This document shows positions 1 through 9,064 of a stretch of 64,000 nt of DNA, piece by piece. How positions within the stretch are numbered: the stretch's first letter is position 1; the number at the start of each line of letters is the position of its first letter. A model generated the notes under the pieces. That model searched no databases and was not told the origin of the DNA. It saw only the letters and a list, made by a program, of their open reading frames with translations. Source of the DNA: SAR202 cluster bacterium (GTDB taxonomy: Bacteria; Chloroflexota; Dehalococcoidia; Lucifugimonadales; UBA1123). The stretch covers positions 21,647-85,646 of the forward strand of contig JASMDM010000013.1 in assembly GCA_030752795.1 (NCBI GenBank). The letters are read 5' to 3'. Position numbers and translations under genes: made by a program.

Positions 1-128
1 TCGGGCATGATGGTCGACGCCCTGGACCAGGTGCGGATCACAGCCTGGCTCGTGCTTCGCCTGGCCAAATCGACCTTCTTGGCGAGCTTTTCGTGAACGT
101 ATGGTCCCTTTTTGATAGACCTCGACAT
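1..128 (-). CDS. rpsS: 30S ribosomal protein S19 (partial, C-terminus outside window)
   Basis: The first 42 residues of S19 read from an ATG at 126-128 leftward off the window edge. They begin [19 protein letters not shown], the standard S19 N-terminus. The gene follows rplB by 30 bases in the usual S10-operon order. S19 binds 16S rRNA in the head of the small subunit. It is incomplete only because the window ends. Confidence 0.95.
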   Translation of the reverse strand, partial: MSRSIKKGPYVHEKLAKKVDLARRSTSQAVIRTWSRASTIMP

Positions 129-158
129 TGCCTGAAACCTCTTTCGACTGTGTTGACG

Positions 159-989
159 TTACTTCTGGTACCTTCGGCGAACGATGAACTTGTCCGTGGA
201 CTTGTTCCGTCGCGTTCGAAGACCGAGGGCAGGCTTGCCCCAAGGGGTCTTCGGTCCGGGCATTCCGATAGGCGAGCGGCCCTCGCCGCCTCCGTGGGGA
301 TGGTCCCTCGGAGACATCACGACGCCTCTGACCTGCGGTCTCCGGCCCCTGTGCCGGCTGCGTCCCGCTTTGCCCAGTTTGATGTTCTTGTGGTCGAGCG
401 CGCTCAGTTGCCCAACAGTGGCCATGCACGTGCTCAACACGTTGCGCATCTCGCCCGAGGGCAACCTGAGCAGCGTGTACTTGCCTTCCTTCGCGAGCAC
501 CTGCGCCGAGCCGCCAGCCGAGCGGACGATCTGACCGCCTTTGCCCTCGCGGAGCTCAACGTTGTGAACCTGCGTTCCCGCGGGCATCGCTTCGAGAGGC
601 AGCGCGTTTCCGATGCGGATCTCCGCCTTCTCTCCGGACTCCACCGGCGCGCCGACCTTGAGGCCATTCGGCGCAAGAATGTAGCGCCAATCGCCGTCCG
701 GGTACTTGATCAGCGCGATGCGCGCGGACCGGTTCGGATCGTACTCGATCGAAGTGACCTCTCCGGGCACGCCGAATTTGTCGCGCTTGAAGTCGATAAC
801 TCGGTACCTGCGCTTGTGGCCTCCGCCGCGATGACGAACCGTGAGCCTGCCCTTGCCGTTGCGCCCGCCCGTTTTCTTGAGCGGCCTGAGCAGCGATTTT
901 TTGGGTTTGGACTCGGTGATGTCGTCGGTCGTCTGAAGGACCAACCCTCGCTGTCCGGGTGTATGGGGCTTCCGTGTTTTGAGAGGCAT
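159..989 (-). CDS. rplB: 50S ribosomal protein L2
   Basis: This 276-residue protein is full length for L2. It has the N-terminal RNA-binding OB region (GGGHKRRYR near residue 55) and the C-terminal segment [14 protein letters not shown] near 225-238. That segment holds the conserved histidine loop needed for peptidyl-transferase centre assembly. It abuts rplW directly (989/990), consistent with translational coupling in the S10 operon. No anomaly is seen. Confidence 0.97.
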   Translation of the reverse strand: MPLKTRKPHTPGQRGLVLQTTDDITESKPKKSLLRPLKKTGGRNGKGRLTVRHRGGGHKRRYRVIDFKRDKFGVPGEVTSIEYDPNRSARIALIKYPDGDWRYILAPNGLKVGAPVESGEKAEIRIGNALPLEAMPAGTQVHNVELREGKGGQIVRSAGGSAQVLAKEGKYTLLRLPSGEMRNVLSTCMATVGQLSALDHKNIKLGKAGRSRHRGRRPQVRGVVMSPRDHPHGGGEGRSPIGMPGPKTPWGKPALGLRTRRNKSTDKFIVRRRYQK

Positions 990-1274
990 TTATACCCCCT
1001 CGAATATGGTGATTGTATGGCCGGGAGCAAGCAGGACGATCGCCTTTTTCTTGGACGGCCCTGTCGTGGATCGGGGCCCGAACCGCCGGCGCTTGCCTTT
1101 CACGTTCATGGTGTTCACTTTGAGCACTTCCACGTTGAACGCCTCTTCGACCGCTCGCTTGATTTGGTGCTTGGTTGCACGAGGAGCGACTTCGAAGGTG
1201 TAGCGTCCTTCTTCCTGGAGCAGTGTGCTTTTTTCCGTGACGACGGGCCTGCGTAGTACGTCGAAAACCTGCAT
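990..1274 (-). CDS. rplW: 50S ribosomal protein L23
   Basis: A 94-residue protein with the L23 pattern: an N-terminal VLRRPVVTEKST segment and the C-terminal GKRRRFGPR basic loop that contacts 23S rRNA domain III. L23 lies at the exit tunnel and is the docking site for trigger factor and SRP. It lies 3 bases after rplD and abuts rplB. Confidence 0.95.
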   Translation of the reverse strand: MQVFDVLRRPVVTEKSTLLQEEGRYTFEVAPRATKHQIKRAVEEAFNVEVLKVNTMNVKGKRRRFGPRSTTGPSKKKAIVLLAPGHTITIFEGV

Positions 1275-1277
1275 CGT

Positions 1278-2204
1278 CTACTTCTCCACCGTTTCATCGT
1301 CATCGGAAGCATCGTCCGAGTCTGATTCGGCGGCTTCCTCTTCGTCGGTCTGATCTTCGTCCGCATCCGCTTTGTCGTCGGCTTCCGACTCGTCAGCGTC
1401 CGCGTCTTCGGAGTCGGCTTCGTCGCCGGCATCTTCCGCGTCCGCGACATCGTCTGCAGCTTCGGCGCTGGCTTCCGGTTCGACGGCAGCGACCTCGGCC
1501 ACCGGCTCGTCGTCCGCGAAATCCTGTTCGGAATCATCGGCCGCGTCGGACTCTGCGTTCGGCTTGGCTTTCCTGACGAAGGACCCGGCCCAAAGCGACT
1601 CAGCGCCTCGGACAGCGTCTAGCGTCATTACGATAGTTCGATGGTTGAGCAGGTCAAGCGTGTTGAGCGCGCTGCTCGGGACGGTCTTGACCCGTGGGAT
1701 GTTCTTCGCGCAGCGCAGAACTTCTTGCGTGGCGCCGTCAGCGACCAGAAGGACTGAAGCGCCGACGGAAAGCGCCGACAGCACTTGAACCATGTCTTTG
1801 GTCTTTGGCTGGTCCACGGTCAATTGATCCACCACGATAAGCCGGCCTTCTCGCACCATGCCCGACAGCGTAGTGACGAGGGACAACCGTCGCATGCGCT
1901 TCGGCGTCCGCTGGCGATAGCTTCGTGGAATCGGCCCGAACACGGTTCCGCCGCCCTTCCATTGAGGTGAGCGGATGGAGCCCTGTCGGGATCGGCCAGT
2001 GTACTTCTGCGGGCGCGGCTTCGCGCCGCCACCGGACACCTCGGACCGGGTTTTGGTCTTGGCGGTGCCCTGACGACGGTTGGCCAGTTGACCGACCATC
2101 ACCTGATGGATCACTGCCGAGTTCATGCGCCTGCCGAAAACGTCGTCTCTGACTTCGACTTCGCCGACGTCTCCGCCTTTTGAATTCTTGAGAGGGAGCT
2201 TCAC
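1278..2204 (-). CDS. rplD: 50S ribosomal protein L4 with a long acidic C-terminal extension
   Basis: Residues 1-213 are ordinary L4: the basic tunnel loop (GAKPRPQKYTGRSRQGSIRSPQ, about 60-81) and the globular part ending near AESLWAGSFVRKAK. L4 families usually stop at about 205-215 residues. Here about 95 more residues follow (214-308), made almost wholly of Asp, Glu, Ala and Ser with no predicted fold. The tail is in frame, runs to the stop three bases before rplW, and is not a frameshift artefact, since the reading frame is continuous. The start overlaps the rplC stop by four bases. The function of the tail is unknown. Confidence 0.94.
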   Translation of the reverse strand: MKLPLKNSKGGDVGEVEVRDDVFGRRMNSAVIHQVMVGQLANRRQGTAKTKTRSEVSGGGAKPRPQKYTGRSRQGSIRSPQWKGGGTVFGPIPRSYRQRTPKRMRRLSLVTTLSGMVREGRLIVVDQLTVDQPKTKDMVQVLSALSVGASVLLVADGATQEVLRCAKNIPRVKTVPSSALNTLDLLNHRTIVMTLDAVRGAESLWAGSFVRKAKPNAESDAADDSEQDFADDEPVAEVAAVEPEASAEAADDVADAEDAGDEADSEDADADESEADDKADADEDQTDEEEAAESDSDDASDDDETVEK

Positions 2205-2842
2205 TTCAGTGCCCTTTTTCTGCTTCCGGCTCGTTTGAGCATGACGATGGAGTTGCGGGCGCCGGGTACGGCTCCCTTAACGAAAATCAAATTGCGCTCG
2301 GCGTCGGCCTCCACGATCTCGAGATTGCGGATCGTCACACGGTTGTTGCCCATGTGTCCGGCCATCTTGAGGCCCTTGATGACCTTGCCGGGCGTCGAGC
2401 CCGCGCCGATGGAGCCTGGGGCGCGGTGGCGGTCGGACTGTCCGTGAGTCTTCGGCCCGCCGTGGAAGCCGTGCCGCTTGACACCGCCCTGGAAGCCTCG
2501 ACCTTTCGTGAGGCCAATCGCGTCCACGCGGTCGCCCGCGTTGAACAGGCTCGCGTCGATCGCCTGGCCAACCTCGGCGTCGGCGGGATCGTCGAACCCG
2601 AACTCTCGCAGGTAACGGAACAGCTTGTCGACTGGGGCCAGGTGCCCTTTTCGCGGCTGGTTGAGCTTGCGAGTCTCCTCGAATCCAAGCTGAACGCACG
2701 GGTAGCCGTCAACCTCTTGGGTCTTGACCTGCGTGACCATGCACGGCCCCGCTTGGATGACCGTTACGGAGTCGGCAGTTCCGTCTTCGCGGAACACCTG
2801 AGTCGTCCCGATCTTTTTTCCTATGATTCCGTGTATAGACAT
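2201..2842 (-). CDS. rplC: 50S ribosomal protein L3
   Basis: The 213-residue reading starts at ATG 2840-2842 (MSIHGIIGKKIGTTQVF). The open frame extends further upstream, but those residues are non-homologous serine/arginine-rich read-through, so this internal start is preferred. The loop GFQGGVKRHGFHGGPKTHGQS near 125-145 is the L3 finger that reaches the peptidyl-transferase centre. Its stop overlaps the rplD start (ATGA). Confidence 0.95.
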   Translation of the reverse strand: MSIHGIIGKKIGTTQVFREDGTADSVTVIQAGPCMVTQVKTQEVDGYPCVQLGFEETRKLNQPRKGHLAPVDKLFRYLREFGFDDPADAEVGQAIDASLFNAGDRVDAIGLTKGRGFQGGVKRHGFHGGPKTHGQSDRHRAPGSIGAGSTPGKVIKGLKMAGHMGNNRVTIRNLEIVEADAERNLIFVKGAVPGARNSIVMLKRAGSRKRALK

Positions 2843-2903
2843 TTCGTCCCCGGTGCTTCCTACAAATTGGTGGCGAGGAGCATCGCTCGGCTGAGCTCGG
2901 CTC

Positions 2904-3215
2904 CTACAGCTTGATCTGGATGTCGACTCCAGCCGGCACGTTGAGCCGAGTGAGCTGGTCGATCGTTTTGGACGTTGGCTCCAGGATGTCGATGAGCCGA
3001 TTGTGCGTCCGTAACTCGAAGTGTTCACGAGAATCCTTGTCGATGTGCGGCGAACGGATTACGCAGAACCGACGAATCGACGTCGGCAGCGGAACCGGGC
3101 CCGAAACCCGAGCTCCCGTTCGTTCAGCGGTCTCGACGATCTGTCCGGCGGACTGATCGAGGATCCTGTGATCGAAGGCTTTGAGGATGATCCTTATCTT
3201 TTGACGTGTGACCAT
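2904..3215 (-). CDS. rpsJ: 30S ribosomal protein S10
   Basis: A 103-residue S10 ([17 protein letters not shown] at the N-terminus; [23 protein letters not shown] in the centre, quoted in part). S10 also serves as the NusE antitermination factor. It follows fusA by 35 bases with no tuf gene between them, so the str and S10 clusters form one continuous run here. Confidence 0.96.
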   Translation of the reverse strand: MVTRQKIRIILKAFDHRILDQSAGQIVETAERTGARVSGPVPLPTSIRRFCVIRSPHIDKDSREHFELRTHNRLIDILEPTSKTIDQLTRLNVPAGVDIQIKL

Positions 3216-3250
3216 TTATGCTCATTCATCCTGTACTTGAGTCGGTTCGG

Positions 3251-5344
3251 TTAGAGATCCGCGGCTAGCTCGACTGAGACTTCCAGGTAGTTGTCGAATT
3301 CCATGGTGTAGCTGGCCCTGCCCTGGGTCAGCCCCCGCAGGGTGTTGGCGTAGCCGAAGCTTTCCGCCAACGGTATCTGCGCTCGAATGGCCTGGATGTC
3401 ACCTTGGCCTTCGATATTTTCAATCTGGCCTCGGCGTCGGCCCAGGTCGCCCAGAACCTCGCCCAGGTAATCGCCCGGTGTCACGACCTCGAGCTTCATA
3501 ACCGGTTCGAGGAGGGTGGGTTTGCCCTTGGTGACCAGCGACTTCGCGGCCATCGAGCCCGCGATCTGGAAGGACATTTTCGAGCTGTCGACTTCGTGGT
3601 AACTGCCGTCGGTCAACGTCAGTTTGACGTCAACCACCGGATAGCCCGATAGAGGTCCCGTACGGAGCGCTTCGCGAGCGCCGATCTCGACCGCCGGGAT
3701 GAATTCCTGCGGCACGGATCCGCCTCGGATTCGGCTCTCGAACTCGATGCCGGACCCGCGTTTCAACGGCTCGATCTCCATCCACACGTGTCCGAACTGG
3801 CCGTGGCCGCCTGACTGTCGAACGAAGCGACCTTCAGCGCGAGCGGGCGAATCGACCGTTTCGCGGTAAGCGACGCGAGGCCGTCCGACGTTGGCCTCGA
3901 CGCGGTACTCTCGCCGCATTCGGTCGGTGATGATGTCAAGGTGCAATTCGCCCATGCCGGAGATCACCGTCTGGCCGGTCTCCTTGTCGAAGCTGACCTT
4001 GAACGTCGGGTCTTCGTCAGCCATCGTGCCGAGCGCGTCGGTGAGTTTGTCCTGGTCGATGCGCGATTTCGGTTCGATGGCGATGGACACGACTGGCTGC
4101 GGGAACGTGATCGTTTCGAGAACGACAGGTACATCTTCGCCGCATATCGTGTCGCCGGTTGTCGTTTCTTTGAGGCCCACGGCAGCCACAATCTGGCCCG
4201 CGTAGACCTGTTCGATCTCCTCGCGACGTTGGGCGTGCATCACAACGATTCTTCCCAGCCGTTCGCGTCGCCCCTTGGTCGAGTTGTAGACCATGGCGCC
4301 GGTCTTGACGCTGCCCGAGTACACACGGAAGTACACAAGTCTGCCGATGTACGGGTCTGCGACGGTCTTGAACGCCAGCGCGGAGAATGGGGTGTCGGTG
4401 AAGTGTCGGGTGATGGGTTCGCCGGTTTTGTAGTCTCGTCCCCTGGTGGGGGCCACATCGACGGGAGAGGGGAGGTAGTCGCCGATTGCGTCGAGGAGGG
4501 GTTGGATGCCGCGATGCCTGAGTGCAGTTCCACACAACACCGGAACGATGTCGTATGCAATGGTCGCTTTTCGCAACGCTCGCTTGATCTCGTCCCGCGA
4601 GATCTCCTCGTCTTCGAGGTATTTGAGCATGAGATCGTCGTCGGTTTCGGCGACTTTCTCGATCATCGCGTTACGGAAGTTTCGGGCCTCTTCGATCATC
4701 TCTTCGGGCACCGGGCCTTCGGTCGGGACGCTCGGGCCTTCTTCCGTGTATGTGATCGCTCGTTCCTCGATCAGGTCTATGACGCCTTGGAATTCGTCCT
4801 CGACCCCTATCGGTATCTGAATCGCGACCGGGTTTGCGCCCAGTCGATGCGTGATGCTTTCGATCGCTCGGTTGTAGTCGGCGCCGACTCGGTCCATCTT
4901 GTTGATGAAACAGATTCGCGGCACGTTGTACTTGTCGGCTTGACGCCACACCGTCTCCGACTGCGGCTGCACGCCGGCGACCGCATCGAAAACCACGACG
5001 CCGCCGTCGAGGATGCGCAGGCTGCGCTCTACCTCGGCGGTGAAATCGACGTGGCCAGGTGTGTCGATAATGTTAATCGCGTACTGTTTCCAGTCGCAAG
5101 TGGTGGCGGCGGACGTGATCGTGATGCCGCGCTCTCGCTCCTGGGCCATCCAGTCCATCACCGCGGTGCCGTCGTCGACGCCGCCGATCTTATGGATTCT
5201 GCCGGCAAAGTAGAGCACGCGTTCGGTCACGGTTGTCTTGCCCGCATCGATATGCGCGATGAACCCGATGTTGCGGGTGTTCTCGAGAACGTGGTTGTCG
5301 GACTTTCCCACTTTGGTGCCGTTAGTCGCCCCGTTGACTACCAT
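3251..5344 (-). CDS. fusA: Elongation factor G
   Basis: A 697-residue GTPase of normal EF-G length. G1 is AHIDAGKTT near residue 31-39, G3 is DTPGH near 94-98 and G4 is NKMD near 148-151. The effector loop RGITITSAA, domain II and the C-terminal domains IV/V follow without interruption. It catalyses ribosome translocation and, with RRF, recycling. Its start overlaps the rpsG stop by seven bases. About 16 residues precede the usual N-terminus ([17 protein letters not shown]), which is a mild extension. Confidence 0.97.
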   Translation of the reverse strand: MVVNGATNGTKVGKSDNHVLENTRNIGFIAHIDAGKTTVTERVLYFAGRIHKIGGVDDGTAVMDWMAQERERGITITSAATTCDWKQYAINIIDTPGHVDFTAEVERSLRILDGGVVVFDAVAGVQPQSETVWRQADKYNVPRICFINKMDRVGADYNRAIESITHRLGANPVAIQIPIGVEDEFQGVIDLIEERAITYTEEGPSVPTEGPVPEEMIEEARNFRNAMIEKVAETDDDLMLKYLEDEEISRDEIKRALRKATIAYDIVPVLCGTALRHRGIQPLLDAIGDYLPSPVDVAPTRGRDYKTGEPITRHFTDTPFSALAFKTVADPYIGRLVYFRVYSGSVKTGAMVYNSTKGRRERLGRIVVMHAQRREEIEQVYAGQIVAAVGLKETTTGDTICGEDVPVVLETITFPQPVVSIAIEPKSRIDQDKLTDALGTMADEDPTFKVSFDKETGQTVISGMGELHLDIITDRMRREYRVEANVGRPRVAYRETVDSPARAEGRFVRQSGGHGQFGHVWMEIEPLKRGSGIEFESRIRGGSVPQEFIPAVEIGAREALRTGPLSGYPVVDVKLTLTDGSYHEVDSSKMSFQIAGSMAAKSLVTKGKPTLLEPVMKLEVVTPGDYLGEVLGDLGRRRGQIENIEGQGDIQAIRAQIPLAESFGYANTLRGLTQGRASYTMEFDNYLEVSVELAADL

Positions 5345-5808
5345 CGGTAATGTGCGAAGGCGCGGTTAGCTTCGGCCATCCTAGAAAGGTCTTCCCTGCG
5401 CTTGACGGCCGCGCCTTGGTTTCGGGACGCTTCCGTGAGCTCGGAGGCCAATCCCTCGGCCATGGGCCTTCCGGATCTTGCGCGAGACGCCGCGATCAGC
5501 CATCGCATGGCCAACGCCAGACGACGATTGGGTCGGACCTCGGTCGGAACCTGATACGTGGCGCCGCCGACGCGACGAGACTTGACCTCGACCATGGGCA
5601 TCGTGTTGCGGATGGCCATCTCGAAGACTTCGATGCCCGGACGGCGTGCGGTTTCTCCAGCCGATTCGAGGGCGTCGTAAACGATCCGCTGAGCGGTCGT
5701 CTTCTTGCCATTGAGCATCACCTTGTTGATGAACTGGGCTAGCTCAAGATTATGGAATCTCGGATCGGGTATGATCCGTCGTTTTTCCGGTCGACGTCGT
5801 CGAGCCAT
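5338..5808 (-). CDS. rpsG: 30S ribosomal protein S7
   Basis: A 156-residue S7 with the conserved [17 protein letters not shown]-terminus, the [11 protein letters not shown] motif near 84-94 and an intact C-terminus. S7 nucleates assembly of the 30S head. It overlaps fusA by seven bases. It is separated from rpsL by 85 bases that hold one copy of a dispersed repeat. Confidence 0.96.
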   Translation of the reverse strand: MARRRRPEKRRIIPDPRFHNLELAQFINKVMLNGKKTTAQRIVYDALESAGETARRPGIEVFEMAIRNTMPMVEVKSRRVGGATYQVPTEVRPNRRLALAMRWLIAASRARSGRPMAEGLASELTEASRNQGAAVKRREDLSRMAEANRAFAHYRW

Positions 5809-5831
5809 TTTGTTGTTTCCTTATCACTGAA

Positions 5832-5860
5832 CCGTTCATCCTGAGCCTGTCGAAGGATGC
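5832..5860. repeat. Dispersed CCTGAGCCTGTCGAAGG-type repeat, short form
   Basis: The rpsL-rpsG spacer contains GTTCATCCTGAGCCTGTCGA followed by AGGATGC. The core TGAGCCTGTCGAA recurs at 6705-6730. Longer forms with an inserted hairpin occur at 6636-6693 and 42657-42706. Here the copy lies inside a ribosomal operon transcript without breaking a gene. Confidence 0.6.
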
Positions 5861-5893
5861 TCGTCGAACGGCCGCGTTCAATGTTGGCGATGA

Positions 5894-6316
5894 TTACTGG
5901 ATGATCGGGTCGACCTTCGCGCCGTATTTGCTCCGGCCGCGCTTTCGGTCGATGACGCCGGCGGTGTCCAGCGAACCTCGGACCACGTGGTATCGCACCC
6001 CGGGGAGGTCCCGGACGCGACCGCCGCGAATCAACACGACCGAGTGTTCCTGCAGGTTGTGTCCCTCGCCCGGAATGTAGGCCGTGACCTCCATGCCGTT
6101 TGTGAGCCTGACCCTGGCTACTTTCCGTAGGGCAGAGTTGGGCTTCTTGGGCGTCTGCGTCCTCACCTGAACGCACACTCCGCGCTTCTGAGGCGCGGCC
6201 GTGTCCCTGCGAGTTCGGTTTTTCAGCGAGTTGTACGAGAAGCTCAAAGCAGGAGCCTTGTTCTTTTTCTGCTTCAGCTTTCTGGGCTTCCGCACAAGCT
6301 GATTTACGGTAGGCAT
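5894..6316 (-). CDS. rpsL: 30S ribosomal protein S12
   Basis: A 140-residue S12 with the decoding-centre motifs [18 protein letters not shown] and [20 protein letters not shown], the latter including the PxxGHN loop. The lysines where streptomycin resistance arises (KKPNSALRK and [14 protein letters not shown] regions) are of the wild-type kind. It is the first gene of the str-S10 run, with a strong promoter about 70 bases upstream. Confidence 0.97.
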   Translation of the reverse strand: MPTVNQLVRKPRKLKQKKNKAPALSFSYNSLKNRTRRDTAAPQKRGVCVQVRTQTPKKPNSALRKVARVRLTNGMEVTAYIPGEGHNLQEHSVVLIRGGRVRDLPGVRYHVVRGSLDTAGVIDRKRGRSKYGAKVDPIIQ

Positions 6317-6386
6317 AGTCTACCCCTGGTCACTACTGAGTTGGAAGACAAAACAAACGAGCCGCCCTATGTGGCGACAAACATAA

Positions 6387-6415
6387 ATTGTACTCAGATG
6401 ACCTTGGCATGTCAA
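6387..6415 (-). promoter_or_regulatory. Sigma-70-type promoter for the str-S10 ribosomal run
   Basis: Reading the minus strand, a perfect TTGACA (6410-6415) is followed after exactly 17 bases by TACAAT (6387-6392), five of six matches to the -10 consensus. The predicted start near 6380 gives an rpsL leader of about 65 bases. Confidence 0.8.
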
Positions 6416-6635
6416 ATGGATTTCCGCCGTCGTTTAGGCACGAAAACGCCATCGACCGTCCCGCGCGTCGGGCGCCGGTGAGTCCGACGAAAATCGCGAA
6501 GCCCGCAACCGGGCGCTCGGGCCGCACTTCGCCGCCGATCCGGCCGCCGAAATTCGCGCGACAACCAGGTCACTCGGCAGCCCGTCGGAGGTCTCAAAGC
6601 GGGGTCGGTATCCGGAGCGAACGGCGCCTCATAGT

Positions 6636-6730
6636 GTCCGTTCGTAGTGAGTCCCGACGCATCGGGACCCCGGCCTTATCGGGACCTGTCGAACACCCTG
6701 CCTTGTCCGTTCGTGGTGAGCCTGTCGAAC
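6636..6730. repeat. Two tandem units of a dispersed repeat, one with an inserted hairpin
   Basis: The unit GTCCGTTCGT-rTGAG-CCTGTCGAA occurs twice. The first (6636-6693) carries a 33-base insertion, TCCCGACGCATCGGGA plus CCCGGCCTTATCGGGA, which forms hairpins with TCCCGA/TCGGGA stems. The second (6705-6730) lacks it. The insertion-bearing form reappears nearly unchanged at 42657-42706. Confidence 0.7.
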
Positions 6731-6773
6731 CACCCGCCACACTGAGTCCGCGCCCACGAACAAACCGCAGGCG

Positions 6774-7595
6774 CTAGTTCCGAATCAGCATCCCAGGCTG
6801 GCACCGCCGGCAATAGCTCGTGATCTGCTTGTTCGCCGTGAGCTGGCTGATCTTGTTCCCGCAATCGGGACAAGGCTCGCCACCCTTGTTGTGCACCTTC
6901 AAGAAATCGCGCAACTTGCGGTCCAGCGCTCCATCCATGCGCTCTCGGACCGTCTCCGTCGCTTCTACGATGACCTGCCGGGAGCAGTCGAGAATGCGAT
7001 GGAGCTCGTCGTCGCTCAACGCCTTGCGCTTCTTAAACGGGTACACCTTCGCAGCGAAAAGAATCTCGTCGACGTACGCGTTCCCGATGCCGGAGATGAC
7101 TCGACCGCGAGTCAAGACGCCCTTGATCTCGCCGTGGAAACGCCTCAGCCTCTCCTTGAAATCGTCGAAGTCCTGGTCGTCCAACACGTCCGGCCCCTGG
7201 TCGTCGAGTCCAGGCACGTCGTCGAGTTGCGACTCTGACACGTAGTAGTACATGCCCATCTGCCGATCGTCGACGTAGCGCAGGTCGATCTCGTCGTCGA
7301 GCTCGATCACGACGCAGGTGCGCTTGTAAACCCGCTGCTTCCGCGCACAGAACTGAAGCCCGCCAGTGAGCTTCGGGTTCACGACGACGACCCGGTCTCC
7401 GGACATCCTTAGTAAGAGGTACTTTCCGCGACGCTCAACGATCCCGAACGTCCTGCCGACGACATCCTCGGCGATGTCGCCTTGAAGCGACCGGAGCACG
7501 CTAGGCCGCAGAACCCTCGCCGCGACCGCCTCCCGCCCAACGAGACGCTCGTTGAGATAGTCCTTGACGACCTCGAGTTCGGGAGCTTCAGGCAT
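6774..7595 (-). CDS. mutM: Formamidopyrimidine-DNA glycosylase family (Fpg/MutM)
   Basis: The start at ATG 7593-7595 puts the catalytic dipeptide Pro-Glu directly after Met (MPEAPELEVV). The open frame continues upstream, but no homology is expected there. The 273-residue protein has the beta-hairpin lysine (RRGKYLLL), the helix-two-turn-helix segment (GIGNAYVDEILF) and an intact C-terminal zinc finger, CxxC-x16-CxxC, ending QPG. Fpg removes oxidised purines by glycosylase/AP-lyase action. The first residues (PEAPELE rather than PELPEVE) are slightly unusual, so a Nei-like specificity cannot be excluded. Confidence 0.88.
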   Translation of the reverse strand: MPEAPELEVVKDYLNERLVGREAVAARVLRPSVLRSLQGDIAEDVVGRTFGIVERRGKYLLLRMSGDRVVVVNPKLTGGLQFCARKQRVYKRTCVVIELDDEIDLRYVDDRQMGMYYYVSESQLDDVPGLDDQGPDVLDDQDFDDFKERLRRFHGEIKGVLTRGRVISGIGNAYVDEILFAAKVYPFKKRKALSDDELHRILDCSRQVIVEATETVRERMDGALDRKLRDFLKVHNKGGEPCPDCGNKISQLTANKQITSYCRRCQPGMLIRN

Positions 7596-7759
7596 CGAAA
7601 ACGCCCCTGTGATTGCCAGGCCGCCAGCCCGCGCCTGCCGACCACGCCAGGATATCAGCTTCACACCCGGCGCGCCGGTCAACGTGCACGGCTCCGCCAT
7701 CAGTTACCGCCGCCACGCCTCACGACGATTGACGCACGACATTAACGCAGGGTTAATAA

Positions 7760-8275
7760 GGAGAGCGCTCGCCAACCCGAACCGGTCCCGACCCGAACTC
7801 CGCGGGCTCCGACGGGGACGGCCTTTCAGACTCCGAAGAGTTGGCGGGCGGGTCCGACGGCCACGTATCCAATCCGCTGTCGGCTGACACAGACGGAGAC
7901 GGGATCGCTGACCCGGACGACGGCGCCCCGCTCGACGCGGGAACCTCCGAGCCGCCGGACACGGCGACCGAGCCCGTGATCGCCATCGATCGCGCCGAGA
8001 TCGCGCTGAGCGCGGACCAACCGACTCAAACCATAGCCGTCAGCAACGCCGGAGACGGCGACCTGAGATGGAACGCGTTCACAATCGACTCCGCGATCGT
8101 GACCCTTGACCCCGCCGCCCCGGACGTCTTCGACGGCACAACGCTGACAATCCAAGCCGCCTCAAGCTACGATTTCAGCGCGGGCCCAGCGCAAGCCACC
8201 GTTTGGGTCGTCGACGCCGTCGGCGCCGTCAACGACATCCGCTCGATTCGAGTGACTCTGCAGCCGAACCCGTGA
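7760..8275 (+). pseudogene. Truncated thrombospondin-type-3/BACON-like surface protein fragment
   Basis: The open frame from the stop at 7757-7759 encodes two calcium-binding TSP3-like repeats (DGDGLSDSEEL; DTDGDGIADPDDG). These are followed by an approximately 85-residue beta-rich BACON-like domain with a terminal SIRVTLQP strand. No signal peptide, Shine-Dalgarno site or ATG precedes it. The only start (TTG at 7841) lies inside the first repeat. It looks like the 3' end of a longer secreted protein whose front was lost. The domain assignment is by eye. Confidence 0.5.
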
Positions 8276-8425
8276 AGCCGCGCCGAGGGTGAGGTCGCGG
8301 GTCGTTCGACGTTCGTCTCTCACCTTCGCAATTGCGTGGGTCTCGCTTCTGCGCGATGGCGATCCCGGGACGTTTTCGCGGTTTGAGCCTGAGACTGCCA
8401 GAGTGGTTCGCAGGACCGGATGGCG

Positions 8426-8950
8426 TCAACTGCCTTCCGGAAACCCCACATCCACCCCCACCCCGTTCAGCGTGATCGCGCTGGTCAGCGGGATGGCGGT
8501 GTCGACTAGGCGTTCGGCGAAGCAGCCGGCTTTGGCTAGTTTGATCAGGGAAATGAGCTTGGACTCGGGTTCGTCGGAGTCGACTTCGAAGTGCGTGCGG
8601 ACTCCGCTCCAGCCGCTGGTGACGTCGCCTCGGAGGACGGAGCCGGTGAGCCAGTAGTCACCCTCGACGTGCACTCGCGCGCTCTTGATGCCCAGTTTTT
8701 TCATCGAAGCGTACCGCTTCAATTGCGTGAGCAGTCAAGCGCCGATGCCCATGGCGATGTAGGTTAGCGGCTGCGGGTAGTTGTCGTCGCCGCCCATCGT
8801 CGGAGGTTCGTCGACGAAGACCTCGAACTGGTTTCGCGTCGCGCGGTGGAGCATCTTTTCGACGTGCTCCACGTCGACGGCGACGGTGCTGCGTCGTACG
8901 CCTCGAGGCAGCTCCTCTCCGAGGACTGATTGCGGGACGTCACTGGGCAT
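8426..8950 (-). CDS. OsmC-family peroxide/thiol reductase, candidate selenoprotein (in-frame TGA at 8735-8737)
   Basis: Two same-frame segments (8735-8950 and 8426-8734) make one OsmC-like protein of 174 residues interrupted by a single TGA at codon 72. The context is MGIGA-U-LLTQLKRYA, exactly where OsmC proteins carry the reactive N-terminal Cys. The second conserved Cys is present at about residue 143 (KLAKAGCFAERL). The TGA is followed by a perfect hairpin (8706-8720) whose loop begins 20 nt later. The start at 8950 is chosen because AAAGGA precedes it at good spacing; the frame is also open to 8986. OsmC enzymes reduce organic hydroperoxides. Sec-containing OsmC-like proteins have been reported from marine metagenomes (from memory). 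The alternative is a nonsense mutation or base error. Confidence 0.75.
8704..8722 (-). promoter_or_regulatory. Candidate bacterial SECIS hairpin in the osmC-like gene
   Basis: In the mRNA, GAAGCG-GUA-CGCUUC forms a 6-bp perfect stem, extended by U-G and U-A to 8 bp, with a GUA loop. The loop begins 20 nt after the UGA. Its first bases are G and U, matching the known bacterial SECIS rules of 16-37 nt spacing and a G among the first loop bases. Confidence 0.6.
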
Positions 8951-9064
8951 GGGGGGTGTCCTTTCGGTTGCGCGAGGGGTTTCCATGGTTGGTGCAAGAC
9001 GGTGGAAGGACGCAAGGGACCTTAGGGACGAAAGGGGATTTTCGGCGTGGGTTTGAGCCCAACT

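Larger units (their letters stand above)
6317..6773. other. Intergenic region between rpsL and mutM
   Basis: 457 bases without a believable gene. It holds the rpsL promoter (6387-6415) and, nearer mutM, two tandem copies of a dispersed repeat (6636-6730). Short open frames on both strands here are low-complexity Arg/Pro-rich shadows. Confidence 0.7.

Noticed and set aside
93..1256. Long plus-strand open frame (387 codons)
   Set aside because: It lies opposite rplW and rplB; composition is Arg/Ala-rich antisense and no domain is recognisable.
3941..5350. Plus-strand open frame of 469 codons
   Set aside because: It is wholly antisense to fusA, whose protein is unambiguous; GC-rich codon use opens the opposite strand.
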